Shown here piece by piece: positions 1-10,898 of a DNA stretch of 64,000 bases. Under the pieces are notes generated by a model, which was not told where the DNA came from, made no database searches, and was given only the letters and a program-made list of their open reading frames with translations. The position numbers and the translations under genes were made by a program. The stretch is taken from positions 25,641,122-25,705,121 of the forward strand of contig CM020618.1 of assembly GCA_009829735.1 (NCBI GenBank), in the 5' to 3' direction. Source of the stretch: Pyropia yezoensis (taxonomy: Eukaryota > Rhodophyta > Bangiophyceae > Bangiales > Bangiaceae). The stretch's first letter is position 1. The number at the start of each line of letters is the position of its first letter.

Positions 1-1
1 T

Positions 2-952
2 ATGAACGCAGTGGTTGACCACTGGATCAGTGCATACGGAGTCATGAAGCAACTCCTCTCCGATAACGGAGCAAACCTTACGTCGGCATTCTGCACTAAG
101 GTCCTGGGCATGTTCGGTATCGAACCACGTCGGGCATCCGACTACCACCCGCAGTCCAACGGGCAGGTGGAGCGGTTCATCCGCACCATCGTCAAGATGC
201 TACAGTGCTACGTGGCAGAGCACACGAACACTTGGGACAGGCTTCTGTCCGTACTCACCCTGGCATACAATGCCAGGCCACATCGGAGTACCAACATCGC
301 CCCACTGGAATGGGTCATGCCACTAGGCGTCGGTAACCTGACGCTGCCGCCAGGCAGGTGCACTCGGTATGATACACCGAAGGGCCGACCCGCCGAACGC
401 ATCCACCTAGCTTGGTTGGCCAAGCTATCGTGGATGATTCCTAAGCTCAAGGGTGCCCTTGACAGAACACAACTTCGATACAAGAAGAACTTCGACGCCC
501 GACTACGGGTGCGCAACGCAACCCTGGTAACAGGTGACTGGGTCTATATCAGACACCAGAAGTTCCGAGGGAACAAGCTTATGCAACCGGTCAAGGGACC
601 GTACCAGATCCTCCACAGAGATGACCACTCTGTTATCTTACACTCCGATACGGAGATCCAACGCATCAGTATGAATGATGTCACACCTGCTCCGAAGCCA
701 GAACAGCCTCAGCCGGTACCGGCTGGGTTGCTACATGAAGCTCTTACAACCCACCGGTCGGATGACCCGGTGGGACCGGATGGGATTCCATACCAAGTAG
801 AGAGCGTGGTCGGACACACCGACCCGGACATACCAGGACCCTGGTACGTCAAGGTTATGTGGGTCGGATACGACTCACCCACCTGGGAACAGGCGGCGAA
901 TATACCCCGCCAACTACTCATGCCTTACATGAGGCGACGACGCCTACTGTAA
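2..952 (+). CDS. pol: Integrase C-terminal part with chromodomain-like tail (copy A, partial)
   Basis: This is the 3' end of a gypsy pol gene cut by the window edge; the first in-frame Met at 2 is internal, not a real start. Near the N-terminus LSDNGANLTS carries the second catalytic Asp of the integrase DDE triad, and SNGQVERFIRTI carries the Glu. A GDWVYIRHQKF stretch follows, typical of the DNA-binding C-terminal domain. The last 60 residues hold YQVESVVGH and VGYDSPTWEQAANIP, which match the YxVExI ... GY...TWE pattern of chromodomains in chromoviruses. The TAA stop is at 950-952. The protein is identical to the end of the longer pol at 7419-10898. The known role of the family is integration of cDNA, with the tail thought to read chromatin marks. 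Confidence 0.93.
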   Translation: MNAVVDHWISAYGVMKQLLSDNGANLTSAFCTKVLGMFGIEPRRASDYHPQSNGQVERFIRTIVKMLQCYVAEHTNTWDRLLSVLTLAYNARPHRSTNIAPLEWVMPLGVGNLTLPPGRCTRYDTPKGRPAERIHLAWLAKLSWMIPKLKGALDRTQLRYKKNFDARLRVRNATLVTGDWVYIRHQKFRGNKLMQPVKGPYQILHRDDHSVILHSDTEIQRISMNDVTPAPKPEQPQPVPAGLLHEALTTHRSDDPVGPDGIPYQVESVVGHTDPDIPGPWYVKVMWVGYDSPTWEQAANIPRQLLMPYMRRRRLL

Positions 953-1408
953 CAACCCAACCGACACCGACTTCGGCTGTTGGGGGGTGAGGCTTATACC
1001 TACTAAGTAGGGTGTGACATGGTTACGGCAGACTTAGGTTTCTAAGTCGAACCAAGCTTAGGTAACTAAGTAGAGCTAAGCTTAGGTAACTAAGTAAAAA
1101 CCTGAACCTTAATAAGTTAACTTAAAGGTAAAGGCTAACTCCGATAATATCGAAGTAACTAGGGAGCTTACACGGGAGGATGACCTCCCCAAGCCAAGAC
1201 ACAAAGTGAGGGAGGATAACCTCCCCAAGCATGAACCAACCGGAAGAAGTTGGGCGGGAGGCAAGGCACCACTGAGCCAGAAGGGGTACTCCCCAGGGCA
1301 GCAAACAGAGGCAAGCAATGCCCCCAGCGGGGGATGAGTTTATACTCACTACTACCCGGCTACCATAAGGGTTGCCGGGGCCCTCTCCCGCACAAACAAT
1401 AGCACTCC
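953..1408. other. Hairpin-rich zone between convergent pol and antisense frame (copy A)
   Basis: No coding frame is supported here. The zone is notably AT-richer than its neighbours and dense in inverted repeats: a three-fold 24-bp tandem repeat with CTTAG/CTAAG arms (1033-1104), an AAGTTAACTT palindrome near 1115, and two GGGAGG-N4-CCTCCC hairpins (1174-1189 and 1210-1225). A CAGTGGG-TAGA-CCCACTG hairpin sits just beyond, at 1410-1427. It lies exactly where transcripts from pol (plus) and the antisense frame (minus) would meet, so a two-way 3'-end or termination function is a fair inference. No polyadenylation signal could be assigned with confidence. Confidence 0.6.
1033..1104. repeat. 24-bp tandem repeat, three units, each with a small hairpin
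   Basis: Three consecutive 24-bp units start at 1033, 1057 and 1081. The second and third both begin CTTAGGTAACTAAGTA, and the first begins CTTAGGTTTCTAAGTC. Each unit can fold on its CTTAG/CTAAG arms. The same repeat recurs at 10979-11050 in copy B. Confidence 0.85.
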
Positions 1409-3857
1409 TCAGTGGGTAGACCCACTGCCCGAGGGAGGCCACTCACGCGTAAGCGCGTAGACCTCCGTGCTCCACCGGTCGGCAACGTCACGACGGTCGA
1501 CCACCCGAGTTACCTCGGTGCATAGCTGGACGAGGGTGCTGCGGCCAGCCTCCACGTCCTCCAGAGCTTTCTGGAGGCGGTCCAGCACGCCACCGAAGCA
1601 ACGCGCTGACCCAACCAGCGCAGCACCTGGGGGATATCCCCCCAGCTAACAGAGAGACTCCCACGCATTGCGCGGGTAACAAGGGCGTCAACGCCTTCAT
1701 ACCAGAGACGGGGACCCCCGTCAGGTAGGACAGGGGCGGGAGGTGACACTGGCGCAGCCAGAGGAGCCACAGGAGCCGACACGGCTACCACCGGAGCCGG
1801 TGGCACCTGATACGAGGCCCGGTAGGACCCTACCGAAGGGGCTCCACCGTAACCACGGCGGTACTCCGCCCGACGACGGGACACCTCACGCTCCCCACCC
1901 ACAGAGCCCCACTCTCGGGGACGACGGCCAACCGCCGCCGGCATCGGGTTACCGAACCACGGAGCAAGGACCTGAAGAGGGTCATGGATAATCATGGGAA
2001 TACCCAGGTCAGGAACGGCCTCGGTGGACGCCCACCCATGGCAACTAGGCTCACCCGGCTGAGTACGCCGGACACGCAACGAGTGACGAGGCAAGGGGGA
2101 AGCCCCAGCCTGCGGGTCCCGGTACGGGGGAAGGGCCAACACCCCAGCCCAGTTCACGGCATCGTGAACAGCCAGCAGGGCTTCGAACTCCCGGGCCAAC
2201 CCGGTCTTGGCAGCTATCAGATCCACGCCCAACTGCGCGATGTGCCGACGGACACCCGTCGGAAGATGAAACAGACGACCCTGCCGGCGGACAGACAGCA
2301 AGAAGGATGAAGCCTGCCCGAGGGTAACCTCAAGGGTGAAGGTACCCTGCAACGGGTGGACCGGTCGCGAGGCCAACACACTCCCGAAGTAGCGAAGACA
2401 GGAGCCGGTGTCAAACCGGAAAGCAGGGGCGGGTTCCCACCCCTCCTGCCATAGCGGCGGGCGCACGGGAGTGTATACCGGAGCACGACCGTTGCCGGTC
2501 TGCAACGCACACGTTATATCCGTGCGGAACGCATCCGCCATGACACCATGGTTACGTCGCCAACTCGACGCCGACTTCAACCCCGCCATGGGCGGGTAGG
2601 GAGCCGTCAACGACAGATACGGGGGTACCCCCGGGTAGTAGTCAAAGTCGGGATACCGACCGGTACGGCTCACCGTCTCCCCAAACGCAACCGGCTCCGC
2701 CGCCGCCGCAATCCCCCGAGCACTAGCCGGGTAGTCAATCTCCCGCGGCAACGCGGGGGCAATCAGGTCGCAGACCCCGAAGTTGGGGTCGAGGTAGACC
2801 TCACCCCGTCCCACCCGGGTGCGCCAGAGCTGCGCATGCCGGTCGTCCGGCTGACTCAGGATCCAATGGTGTTCCACCCGGACCGCGTTCGGCTGGTTGA
2901 CCAGCCGCACCAACTCCCGCTCCCAGCTCGGGTCCACCTTGACGCGCCGGGAGGATTCTCCACGGGGATGCACCAGGTGGAAGTCCACCCGCATACGCCC
3001 ATCGGACTCCATCGACTCTTGCACCGTGAGGCCTCGAACCCGAGCCACCAAGTCGGACACCGACATGGCGGGTTGACCCGCCGCCACGGCGACGCCGCCA
3101 CCCAACGGGGCAACCCGGGCAGGACCAGGAAGAATCGGGGGCGCCGGGGGACGCACCACAGGCAGAGGGGCCGACGTCGGAGATGGACGAGGCCGAGGAG
3201 GAAGAAGAAGGGCGGGCGCCCGCCCGGAGTAACTCCCGGTGTCAACCGCCATGGGAGAAGGAGCGTCTGACCGCTCGACGCCCCGCGGCACCGCAGGTAC
3301 GGCACCGGCGCCGGCACCACCCGTCGCGTTAGCCCCCGCCTCGGAAGGGGAAGGCACTTGGACAGCCTCCGGAGCCGGAGCCCCGGCCGTGCGGACACCC
3401 GCACCGTCTTGACCCGCCGCACCGGGGTGTCGCACCGCCACCACCACCCGCGTCAACGTCGGGACCGCCTCGAGGAGTCACCGCCCGGACACCCGGACCA
3501 CCTTGACCAGCCGGAGTCGGCTGCGGGTCGCCACCTCCGCCGCAGGGCGGACCATCTTGAGGTACCTGCGGTGAGCCGGCACCGGCACCAGGCTCCATCC
3601 GGGCAGCCGGCAGAGAGGGGGTAGAAGCCGCCACGCGCGGTTGACCGCCGGGTTGACCTCCGGCCGACGGCACCGTCGTGCCGCTGCACACGGACGACAG
3701 TCCTCCGGCCGACAGGACGGACGGACACCGCAGGCCCGTCGTCGTCAGACGAGCTCACCCCGTAACGCGCGGCGTCGGGACCGACAGGCGCGTCGTCCTC
3801 CATCTCCTCCCCGATCAGGAGGTCTTCCTCCTCTTCAAGCACCTGGGGATAGGACAT
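1409..3857 (-). CDS. Antisense accessory frame of element 1 (copy A), unknown function
   Basis: A long minus-strand coding stretch lies between pol and the 3' LTR of element 1, pointing back at pol. The likely start is the Met at 3857-3855 (MSYPQVLEEEEDLLIGEE), because a Ser/Asp-rich acidic head follows directly and the same Met is kept in copy B. After about 60 acidic residues comes a Pro/Gly/Ala-rich low-complexity region of about 250 residues. A better-ordered stretch follows, with motifs such as VSDLVARVRGLTVQESM, WERELVRLVNQPNAVRVEHHW and LFHLPTGVRRHIAQLGVDL. I recognise no family: no zinc knuckle, protease, RT, envelope-type signal peptide or membrane segment is visible. It counts as part of a retroelement that is not fully intact. 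Antisense genes at this position are known in some plant gypsy elements; homology to those is not shown. Confidence 0.55.
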
Positions 3858-4161
3858 GATAAACGGGTGCGGAGTCCCCCGCGCCCACAAGCCGTCGACG
3901 GCTACAACCCGTACGGGGGATAACCGGGACGAGCCAGGGAAGCGCGGACACCCGCGCTTATGACCACAAACGGCCACGAGAAGCGCCGCAGGCACGCGGG
4001 TCGACCCGCGCCCCACGGGGGGCTACGACCGCGCTCCACCCAGGCACCTGGGCGGGACGGGGCCACACCCACACACGGGGTAAGTAAGGGGGTCACCCCC
4101 AACCGCCCCCACGCAACGCGGGCAGCCCCCGCCCCCCACTCAATCGTCCACACGAGAGGGG
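3858..4161. other. Region upstream of the antisense frame, running into the gap
   Basis: This is GC-rich sequence shared with copy B (13802-14104). It would hold the leader or promoter of the antisense frame. I see no TATA-like box and no coding frame that I would support. Confidence 0.4.
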
Positions 4162-4661
4162 NNNNNNNNNNNNNNNNNNNNNNNNNNNNNNNNNNNNNNN
4201 NNNNNNNNNNNNNNNNNNNNNNNNNNNNNNNNNNNNNNNNNNNNNNNNNNNNNNNNNNNNNNNNNNNNNNNNNNNNNNNNNNNNNNNNNNNNNNNNNNNN
4301 NNNNNNNNNNNNNNNNNNNNNNNNNNNNNNNNNNNNNNNNNNNNNNNNNNNNNNNNNNNNNNNNNNNNNNNNNNNNNNNNNNNNNNNNNNNNNNNNNNNN
4401 NNNNNNNNNNNNNNNNNNNNNNNNNNNNNNNNNNNNNNNNNNNNNNNNNNNNNNNNNNNNNNNNNNNNNNNNNNNNNNNNNNNNNNNNNNNNNNNNNNNN
4501 NNNNNNNNNNNNNNNNNNNNNNNNNNNNNNNNNNNNNNNNNNNNNNNNNNNNNNNNNNNNNNNNNNNNNNNNNNNNNNNNNNNNNNNNNNNNNNNNNNNN
4601 NNNNNNNNNNNNNNNNNNNNNNNNNNNNNNNNNNNNNNNNNNNNNNNNNNNNNNNNNNNNN
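4162..4661. other. Assembly gap (500 N)
   Basis: A run of exactly 500 N, a conventional gap size, so the true length is unknown. By comparison with copy B the gap should contain the rest of the 3' region of copy A (counterpart of 14105-14386), the shared LTR (counterpart of 14387-14749), the primer-binding site and the start of the gag leader of copy B. Confidence 0.95.
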
Positions 4662-4739
4662 TCCGGTGCCGGATCGACGTTTGGCACGGCTCGGACGGCA
4701 GGAGGCGGGGGCCCGCCTCAACTGTCGTCGACCGACCTC

Positions 4740-6875
4740 ACTCCGCCGCCTCCTTCACCAGGGGATTCCCTGATGGCATCATTGGCCCGCATCGAGGCCC
4801 GGTTTTTCCGGGCTCGACGCCCGTCAAGATCGGACGGAGGACGCAATGGCAGTGTTGATGTCAACACGGCACACGACGGGACCCCGTCGTGTTCCTCCCA
4901 CACCGGTACGGTTCGAACCGGCCGGACTACTTTCGGAGTCCACCAGGGTCAATCCCGGGGTTGCTACTCCTGGACAACCCCCGGACACAATGGGGTATGG
5001 GTCCGACTCGTCGGCAGAGTTGGAACGGAGTCACACGGAGCGATACGCTCGAGCACCCGAAGCGGACTCCGCGGACACGACCCGGCGGATACGTACGCCC
5101 GGGGGAGAGTCGGTTATTGGGGGAGGGGGTACCCTCTCGCAGTACCCCCACGACGAAGGAGGCCCGGCAACTCGGTTCCCGAGGTGCCGACGCCTGAAGT
5201 ACCATCTTCAGTGGTGGAAGCTATGACCGCGCAGGTAACTGCGAGCCTACTGAAGCGGATGGAGTCCGATGAGTTCGCTCATCAACTGGCTAAGCGACTG
5301 GATATCCAGGACGCTGACACGGAGATCGTCAACGAGGTCTTCCGGTCCGGTTCTTACTCCCGGAACGTTATCGTTTGGAGGACCGCTCTACCACCGTATC
5401 GGAATCGATGCGTAATACGTCGCATCGGGCGATCCGCTCTATGCAGACCCTTATGAAGGGAGTCCCTATGTTCGGGGGGCCGAACGGACGCCCTTGGCAG
5501 TCATCGGCTTCTTGACTAGCTTCAAGGCAGCCGCAGACAAGGCGCTCGTTAACGAGGGGCTGGCCCTGGAGATCCTCCCGTTCTTTGTTGATGAACGGGT
5601 GCGAGGCATTCTTCGCCAGGCATCCCCGATGCCGGGAATGAGGGTCGCGGCCACCCCCATGGATTACCGTGGGATATTGAAGGAGCTGCTGAGCAGCTAC
5701 CTCAGTGAGGACAAGTGCGAGGACCACTATCGGGCCCTTCGCACTGCCACCGCCCAGTCCTGGGAGGATGAGGAGATGTTTGGACGCCGGATCCAAGAGC
5801 TCGACTACGAGCTGGGGAAGCTCCTCGGAGAAGGGGAGCTACGGGCCATCCTGTTCGCAGGAGTACCCAACTACGTGCGGATATCCGCACGGGGCGCCAA
5901 CATGGCACGGACGAACTTCAGTCGACTGATGCATATGTGCAAGTCCCTAGGGGACGCCTACCGGGTTCTACACCCGGAGTGTGCCTTGGCCCCGAAGCCC
6001 AAGGGTGGGGGAGGCAAGCCCAGTCTTACCCCGGTACCGAGGCAAGAGAAGGTGGAACGTAAGGCCGCACCAGTACTGGTGGCGACCGAACATACCCCTA
6101 TTGGTGAGGGTGACCCTCTAGTCGACCAACAGGGCCACCTGTTGCTACCGGCGACGCCGGTGATTGATGAACATGGTACGGTAGCGTACATCGCCCCGGC
6201 TGGAACCCAGTTCCAGGTCAACGAAGGAACGGGACGGCGCGTCCCGTATGTGCGGACTACGGGGTACTCCCCGGTGACGGGTAACCCTCACCAACCCTTG
6301 CCAACATGGGCGGTGCGCACGGAGGCACCCCCGCAGATTGCGGGCCGACCCAACCGGTTGGGGGAGTCCATGTTCCGGTTGACCCAAGGACCCAAGGCCT
6401 ACCAGGGAGCAGGCACTCGGGCGCCCGAGGGAGGCAACCGTAGCTACGGGCTACCCCGATGCGACCTCAAGGGGGGACCGGCACGTCCGGATGTATGTTG
6501 TGTGGGGATCCCCAGCACTGGGTGTCTTCCTGCCCACTCATCCCCGAGGAGTCTCGGCGGCAGCGGCGCAACGCAAGGCATCCACCGGGGGGTATCCCCC
6601 CCGAGCACCCGGACCCGCACCGGGTAGGCAGCCAGCTCCAGGTGGAGTACTGGCCGTCGAGGGGGCACCTCCTCAGCCGGATGTCCCGGCGGACAGCACC
6701 CTACCAAGGGCGGGAAACGAGTAAGAGGAAGGATGACCGGGGGGCGCTGGGGTCACCCAAGCAAGCCACCCCGGAGTACCGCGGGGAAAGCCCCACGGAG
6801 AGCGCGGTTGAGCCGACGCCGCATCAACCCCCGGGTACACCTTCCGGCCCCGACGACACGGCGTCAGGGGATTGA
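4740..6875 (+). CDS. gag: Gag region (capsid-like domain and zinc knuckle), element 1
   Basis: This is the gag region of element 1. A capsid-like core lies near 5490-5990, with residues such as DKCEDHYRALRTATAQSW and FGRRIQELDYELGKLL. It resembles the capsid homology of the other gypsy gags in this window, where a conserved pattern of bulky residues precedes a short G-hy-P segment (here LFAGVPNYVRI). Further on, near 6490, a CCHC zinc knuckle reads CMLCGDPQHWVSSCPLIP, the usual RNA-binding nucleocapsid motif. The first part, after the gap, is Ser/Thr/Arg/Pro-rich and weakly constrained. The region is not open end to end, so it is treated as a fossil gag. Known role of the family: packaging of element RNA in cytoplasmic virus-like particles. 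Confidence 0.75.
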
Positions 6876-6979
6876 TGACCAACCTCCGAGGTTGGGAGGA
6901 GAGGACGGGAAGCCCCTTCACGTTGAACCAGACAAGGGCCCTGTTCAGGATGCCCGAGCTACACCGGATATCGGTGTAG

Positions 6980-7340
6980 GACATGTGTTGTTTACCTTGG
7001 AGAACTTCAAGGTATCAGCCACACTGGGGGTTGACCCCCAGTCGACACGATCGTACTACCCTGTACTGGACACAGGGGCTGGACCCAACCTTATCCGGAA
7101 GGATACCCTCCCGGACAAGTGGCATCCGCGAGTCAGAGTGACTCGGGGACCCACCATCAAGGACGCGAATGGTCGACTCATTCGTACGACCGCAGCGATG
7201 TCGCTGCAGGTTACCATCGGGGATCTCACCACGGAAGTTGACTTCCTGGTATGTGAAACGCTATCGGTGCCCTGCATACTGGGGTGCACCTTCATCAACG
7301 TTCACGTTGATGCAATCCGGCAGGCCGGAGGACCGTCGAG
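6980..7340 (+). CDS. Retropepsin-like aspartic protease domain, element 1
   Basis: The protease domain lies between gag and RT. The catalytic motif LDTGAGPNLI is visible near 7066, flanked by the expected strands YYPVLDTGAG and, about 60 residues later, the hydrophobic VPCILGCTFIN that takes the place of the ILG motif of retropepsins. In the family this enzyme cuts the Gag and Gag-Pol polyproteins. Its neighbours are the zinc knuckle before it and the RT frame starting at 7419. The assignment rests on motif and position, both clear. Confidence 0.85.
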
Positions 7341-7418
7341 CTTCAAGAAGCCGACGGGACGAAGCGAGGACACACGGCTATCGTCAGGGACCTGACGCTA
7401 CAAGGAAGCCACGTTAAC

Positions 7419-10400
7419 GTGGCTGAGGTGTACGCAAGCGTCGAGCCGAAGACACTTCGGTTGGCCGAGCGAACTCGCTTTGAGCCGTTGTCAGAGACAG
7501 TCCTCCCGGTTAACTGCGACCTCGCAGGCATCTGCAGAGTCCAGTCCAACCTACGGACGTACAAGCGCCATGGGTTGACCATGGCCAACGGTCTCATAGA
7601 CCTCCCAGCAGGAGGGTCGTCCCTCCTAGTGATGGCGAACTACCGCCGTAAGGCAGTCACCCTCCCGAAGGGAACTATCCTCGGGATTGCCGAACTCTAC
7701 GAAGGAGATATCCTTACCCCTGATAAGGAAGGTCAAGTGGAACCACTTGAAGTACTGGCGGTCGCCGAGACCACCGAGCGACAGCAAACCGATGACGGGA
7801 AGCCTAACCCATCGGCGGCTCCGGCGGACCTGCCGCCAAAGGACCAAGAGGCCTTGAAGGCACTGGCCGAGGCTGACCTCGACCACCTTCCCCCTTCGGT
7901 AGCCGAAGGGGTACGACGGATGCTAAGAAAGCATGACGTTATGTGGACAGGCGGGGCCTTGGGGACCATTGGGGCAACCCAACATCGTATAGACCTGGTA
8001 CCAGGCGCACGACCCGCCCGCTCACAACCGCACCGAGCGGGACCTATGCAACGAGAGATCGTTGATGGAGAAGTGAAGAGGATGAGTGAAGCTAAGGTGA
8101 TCCGACCTTCGATGTCGGAATGGGGTGCCCCAGTCGTTATTGTGCCGAAGAAGGATCAAACCCCTCGGTTTTGCATCGATTATCGACGCCTCAACTTGGT
8201 TACCAAGAAGGACTCATACCCTTTACCAAGGATGGATGAATGCATCGACTCCCTGGGGGAGGCTACGGTGTTTACCACCATCGACTGCAATGCCGGATAC
8301 TGGCAGATCCCGGTGGCGGACGAGGATATCCCCAAGACGGCATTCGTCTGTCACAGTGGAGTGTACGAGTTCCTAAGGATGCCCTTCGGATTGTCCAACG
8401 CCCCCGCTACATTCCAGCGGGCTATCGACATCATACTGTCTGGGGTGAAGTGGCGTAACTGCCTAGTGTACCTCGATGACGTCATCGTCTTCTCGCGTAA
8501 CATGGATGACCATGTACAACATGTTGACGAGGTACTCACCCTCTTGAGGAACGCCGGGGTAACCCTGCGTCTGAAGAAGTGCGCCTTCTTCCAACAGACG
8601 GTCGAATATCTGGGCCACCAGATAACCCCTGGTAAACTAGGGGTACTCGAGGCCAATACCCGGGCACTCCGGGATGCCCGGTTCCCTAACACCCAGACGC
8701 AGCTCAAGAGCTTCCTGGGAATGTGCAATGTATACCGACGGTTCGTCAAGGACTTCGCTCGGATAGCTAAACCGTTAACGGTTCTTACGAGCAGTACCTT
8801 ACCCAAGGTACTCCAACCCCCTTCGCCTAGCGAAGAGGAGGCATTCGAGTCGCTGAAGCGAGCCCTACTAGCCCCACCCGTCCTTGCGTTACCGCATAGA
8901 CGGGGTACCTTCGTCATCGATGTCGATGCGTGTGATACACAAGTGGGATGCACCCTGTTACAGGGAGAGACGTTGATCGGTACCGATAACGTTATCCCGG
9001 ACCTACGTCCGGTAGGGTACTTCAGCCGGACACTCAACCCGGCTGAGCGGAACTATAGTGCCACCGAGCGTGAATGCCTCGGAGTTATATGGGCAGTGCA
9101 ACTGCTCCGTCCATACCTGGAGGGCTCCAGGTTCATCGTGAGGTCCGACCACGAACCCCTACGATGGCTCCTCAACCTTGGTGACAAGGATTCCGATAGC
9201 CATTGGAAGCTAGCCCGATGGAGGCTGAAGATGGCCGAGCACGACTACCGCACGGTGTATAAGGCTGGGTCAACCCACCACCTCGGAGACGCGCTGTCTC
9301 GACTCGACACCCCGAGCGGGGATACCCGCCCGGTGGACGAGGACATCCCGGTAGTACCGGTGTGCATGGTGGGTAATGCTACCCAGGGTATGGCTGACCA
9401 TACCATGGCACACCTTGCGTGCCCATTGACCCTCGCGGACTTCCGCGAGGCACAGGCCAACGACGATGACTGTAGACGTCATCGTGCTAACCTCCTGGCC
9501 GGTACGGCCGGCATCTTCTCCGAGAACGAAGACGGACTCATATACCGGCGGGCACCCGCCGATGGACGACATCAAGTCGTGGTTCCCGTGTCCTTACGGC
9601 AAGCCGTCATGGAACGAGAACATGAGAACCCTACAGCCGGACACCCGGGGGGTTCACGTATGTTCGCAGCAATGCGAAGGTTCTTCTACTGGCCAGCAAT
9701 GGCCGTCGACGTGGTCGACCACGTAAGGGGATGCCACCCCTGTGCGCGTAACCGCATGAGTCTACATAGGCAGGCGTCTGCCATGAAGCTATTCCCACCC
9801 GATGGGCCCAACGAGCAAGTCGCTATCGACATACTCGGGCCACTTCCGGTAACGGAAGAAGGGAACAGGTACATCCTGGTCATGTCTGACCGATTCACCA
9901 AGCTGTCACGAGCGGCAGCCATCCCGAATGATACGGCATACACGATTATGAACGCAGTGGTTGACCACTGGATCAGTGCATACGGAGTCATGAAGCAACT
10001 CCTCTCCGATAACGGAGCAAACCTTACGTCGGCATTCTGCACTAAGGTCCTGGGCATGTTCGGTATCGAACCACGTCGGGCATCCGACTACCACCCGCAG
10101 TCCAACGGGCAGGTGGAGCGGTTCATCCGCACCATCGTCAAGATGCTACAGTGCTACGTGGCAGAGCACACGAACACTTGGGACAGGCTTCTGTCCGTAC
10201 TCACCCTGGCATACAATGCCAGGCCACATCGGAGTACCAACATCGCCCCACTGGAATGGGTCATGCCACTAGGCGTCGGTAACCTGACGCTGCCGCCAGG
10301 CAGGTGCACTCGGTATGATACACCGAAGGGCCGACCCGCCGAACGCATCCACCTAGCTTGGTTGGCCAAGCTATCGTGGATGATTCCTAAGCTCAAGGGT

Positions 10401-10898
10401 GCCCTTGACAGAACACAACTTCGATACAAGAAGAACTTCGACGCCCGACTACGGGTGCGCAACGCAACCCTGGTAACAGGTGACTGGGTCTATATCAGAC
10501 ACCAGAAGTTCCGAGGGAACAAGCTTATGCAACCGGTCAAGGGACCGTACCAGATCCTCCACAGAGATGACCACTCTGTTATCTTACACTCCGATACGGA
10601 GATCCAACGCATCAGTATGAATGATGTCACACCTGCTCCGAAGCCAGAACAGCCTCAGCCGGTACCGGCTGGGTTGCTACATGAAGCTCTTACAACCCAC
10701 CGGTCGGATGACCCGGTGGGACCGGATGGGATTCCATACCAAGTAGAGAGCGTGGTCGGACACACCGACCCGGACATACCAGGACCCTGGTACGTCAAGG
10801 TTATGTGGGTCGGATACGACTCACCCACCTGGGAACAGGCGGCGAATATACCCCGCCAACTACTCATGCCTTACATGAGGCGACGACGCCTACTGTAA
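7419..10898 (+). CDS. pol: Pol: RT, RNase H, integrase, chromodomain-like tail (element 1)
   Basis: An open frame of 1,159 codons. RT: PRFCIDYRRLN, then the active-site YLDD near residue 351. RNase H: FVIDVDACDTQVG with the first Asp near residue 500, and TERECLGVIWAV with the Glu. Integrase: an H-x-H-type zinc domain (EHENPTAGHPGG ... GCHPCAR) at residues 734-776, then the DDE triad AIDILGPLP (about 801), LSDNGANLTS (about 862) and NGQVERF (about 896). The tail near residues 1110-1147 has the chromodomain-like VGYDSPTWEQAANIP. The product would copy element RNA into cDNA and integrate it. The Met at 7419 is only the first in the open stretch; in the family pol is made as a Gag-Pol fusion or from a frame next to protease. 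The domains look complete, whatever the state of the rest of the element. Confidence 0.95.
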   Translation: MAEVYASVEPKTLRLAERTRFEPLSETVLPVNCDLAGICRVQSNLRTYKRHGLTMANGLIDLPAGGSSLLVMANYRRKAVTLPKGTILGIAELYEGDILTPDKEGQVEPLEVLAVAETTERQQTDDGKPNPSAAPADLPPKDQEALKALAEADLDHLPPSVAEGVRRMLRKHDVMWTGGALGTIGATQHRIDLVPGARPARSQPHRAGPMQREIVDGEVKRMSEAKVIRPSMSEWGAPVVIVPKKDQTPRFCIDYRRLNLVTKKDSYPLPRMDECIDSLGEATVFTTIDCNAGYWQIPVADEDIPKTAFVCHSGVYEFLRMPFGLSNAPATFQRAIDIILSGVKWRNCLVYLDDVIVFSRNMDDHVQHVDEVLTLLRNAGVTLRLKKCAFFQQTVEYLGHQITPGKLGVLEANTRALRDARFPNTQTQLKSFLGMCNVYRRFVKDFARIAKPLTVLTSSTLPKVLQPPSPSEEEAFESLKRALLAPPVLALPHRRGTFVIDVDACDTQVGCTLLQGETLIGTDNVIPDLRPVGYFSRTLNPAERNYSATERECLGVIWAVQLLRPYLEGSRFIVRSDHEPLRWLLNLGDKDSDSHWKLARWRLKMAEHDYRTVYKAGSTHHLGDALSRLDTPSGDTRPVDEDIPVVPVCMVGNATQGMADHTMAHLACPLTLADFREAQANDDDCRRHRANLLAGTAGIFSENEDGLIYRRAPADGRHQVVVPVSLRQAVMEREHENPTAGHPGGSRMFAAMRRFFYWPAMAVDVVDHVRGCHPCARNRMSLHRQASAMKLFPPDGPNEQVAIDILGPLPVTEEGNRYILVMSDRFTKLSRAAAIPNDTAYTIMNAVVDHWISAYGVMKQLLSDNGANLTSAFCTKVLGMFGIEPRRASDYHPQSNGQVERFIRTIVKMLQCYVAEHTNTWDRLLSVLTLAYNARPHRSTNIAPLEWVMPLGVGNLTLPPGRCTRYDTPKGRPAERIHLAWLAKLSWMIPKLKGALDRTQLRYKKNFDARLRVRNATLVTGDWVYIRHQKFRGNKLMQPVKGPYQILHRDDHSVILHSDTEIQRISMNDVTPAPKPEQPQPVPAGLLHEALTTHRSDDPVGPDGIPYQVESVVGHTDPDIPGPWYVKVMWVGYDSPTWEQAANIPRQLLMPYMRRRRLL

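Larger units (their letters stand above)
1..4161 (+). mobile_element. Ty3/gypsy element 1, copy A (3' part only)
   Basis: The window opens inside pol of a Ty3/gypsy retrotransposon and runs through its 3' region to a sequence gap. The block matches 9947-14104 almost base for base, at an offset of 9946. The few differences I see lie mostly in the last 900 bases before the gap. Because the duplication includes the end of pol and not only an LTR, the two copies are most simply a head-to-tail tandem sharing an LTR, which would lie in the gap. Parts seen: the integrase C-terminal part with a chromodomain-like tail (2-952), a hairpin-rich zone (953-1408) and an antisense frame (1409-3857). The near identity to copy B points to a very young duplication. 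It is incomplete here because of the window edge and the gap. Confidence 0.85.

Noticed and set aside
2548-3270. Plus-strand Arg/His-rich frame opposite the antisense gene of element 1
   Set aside because: Low-complexity, arginine-rich translation of GC-rich DNA, differing in extent between the two copies. The minus-strand frame is the more protein-like one.
3960-5456. A 498-codon plus-strand frame spanning the first gap
   Set aside because: It owes its length to 500 N translated as unknown residues. The left part overlaps the antisense leader, and only the right part belongs to the gag region.
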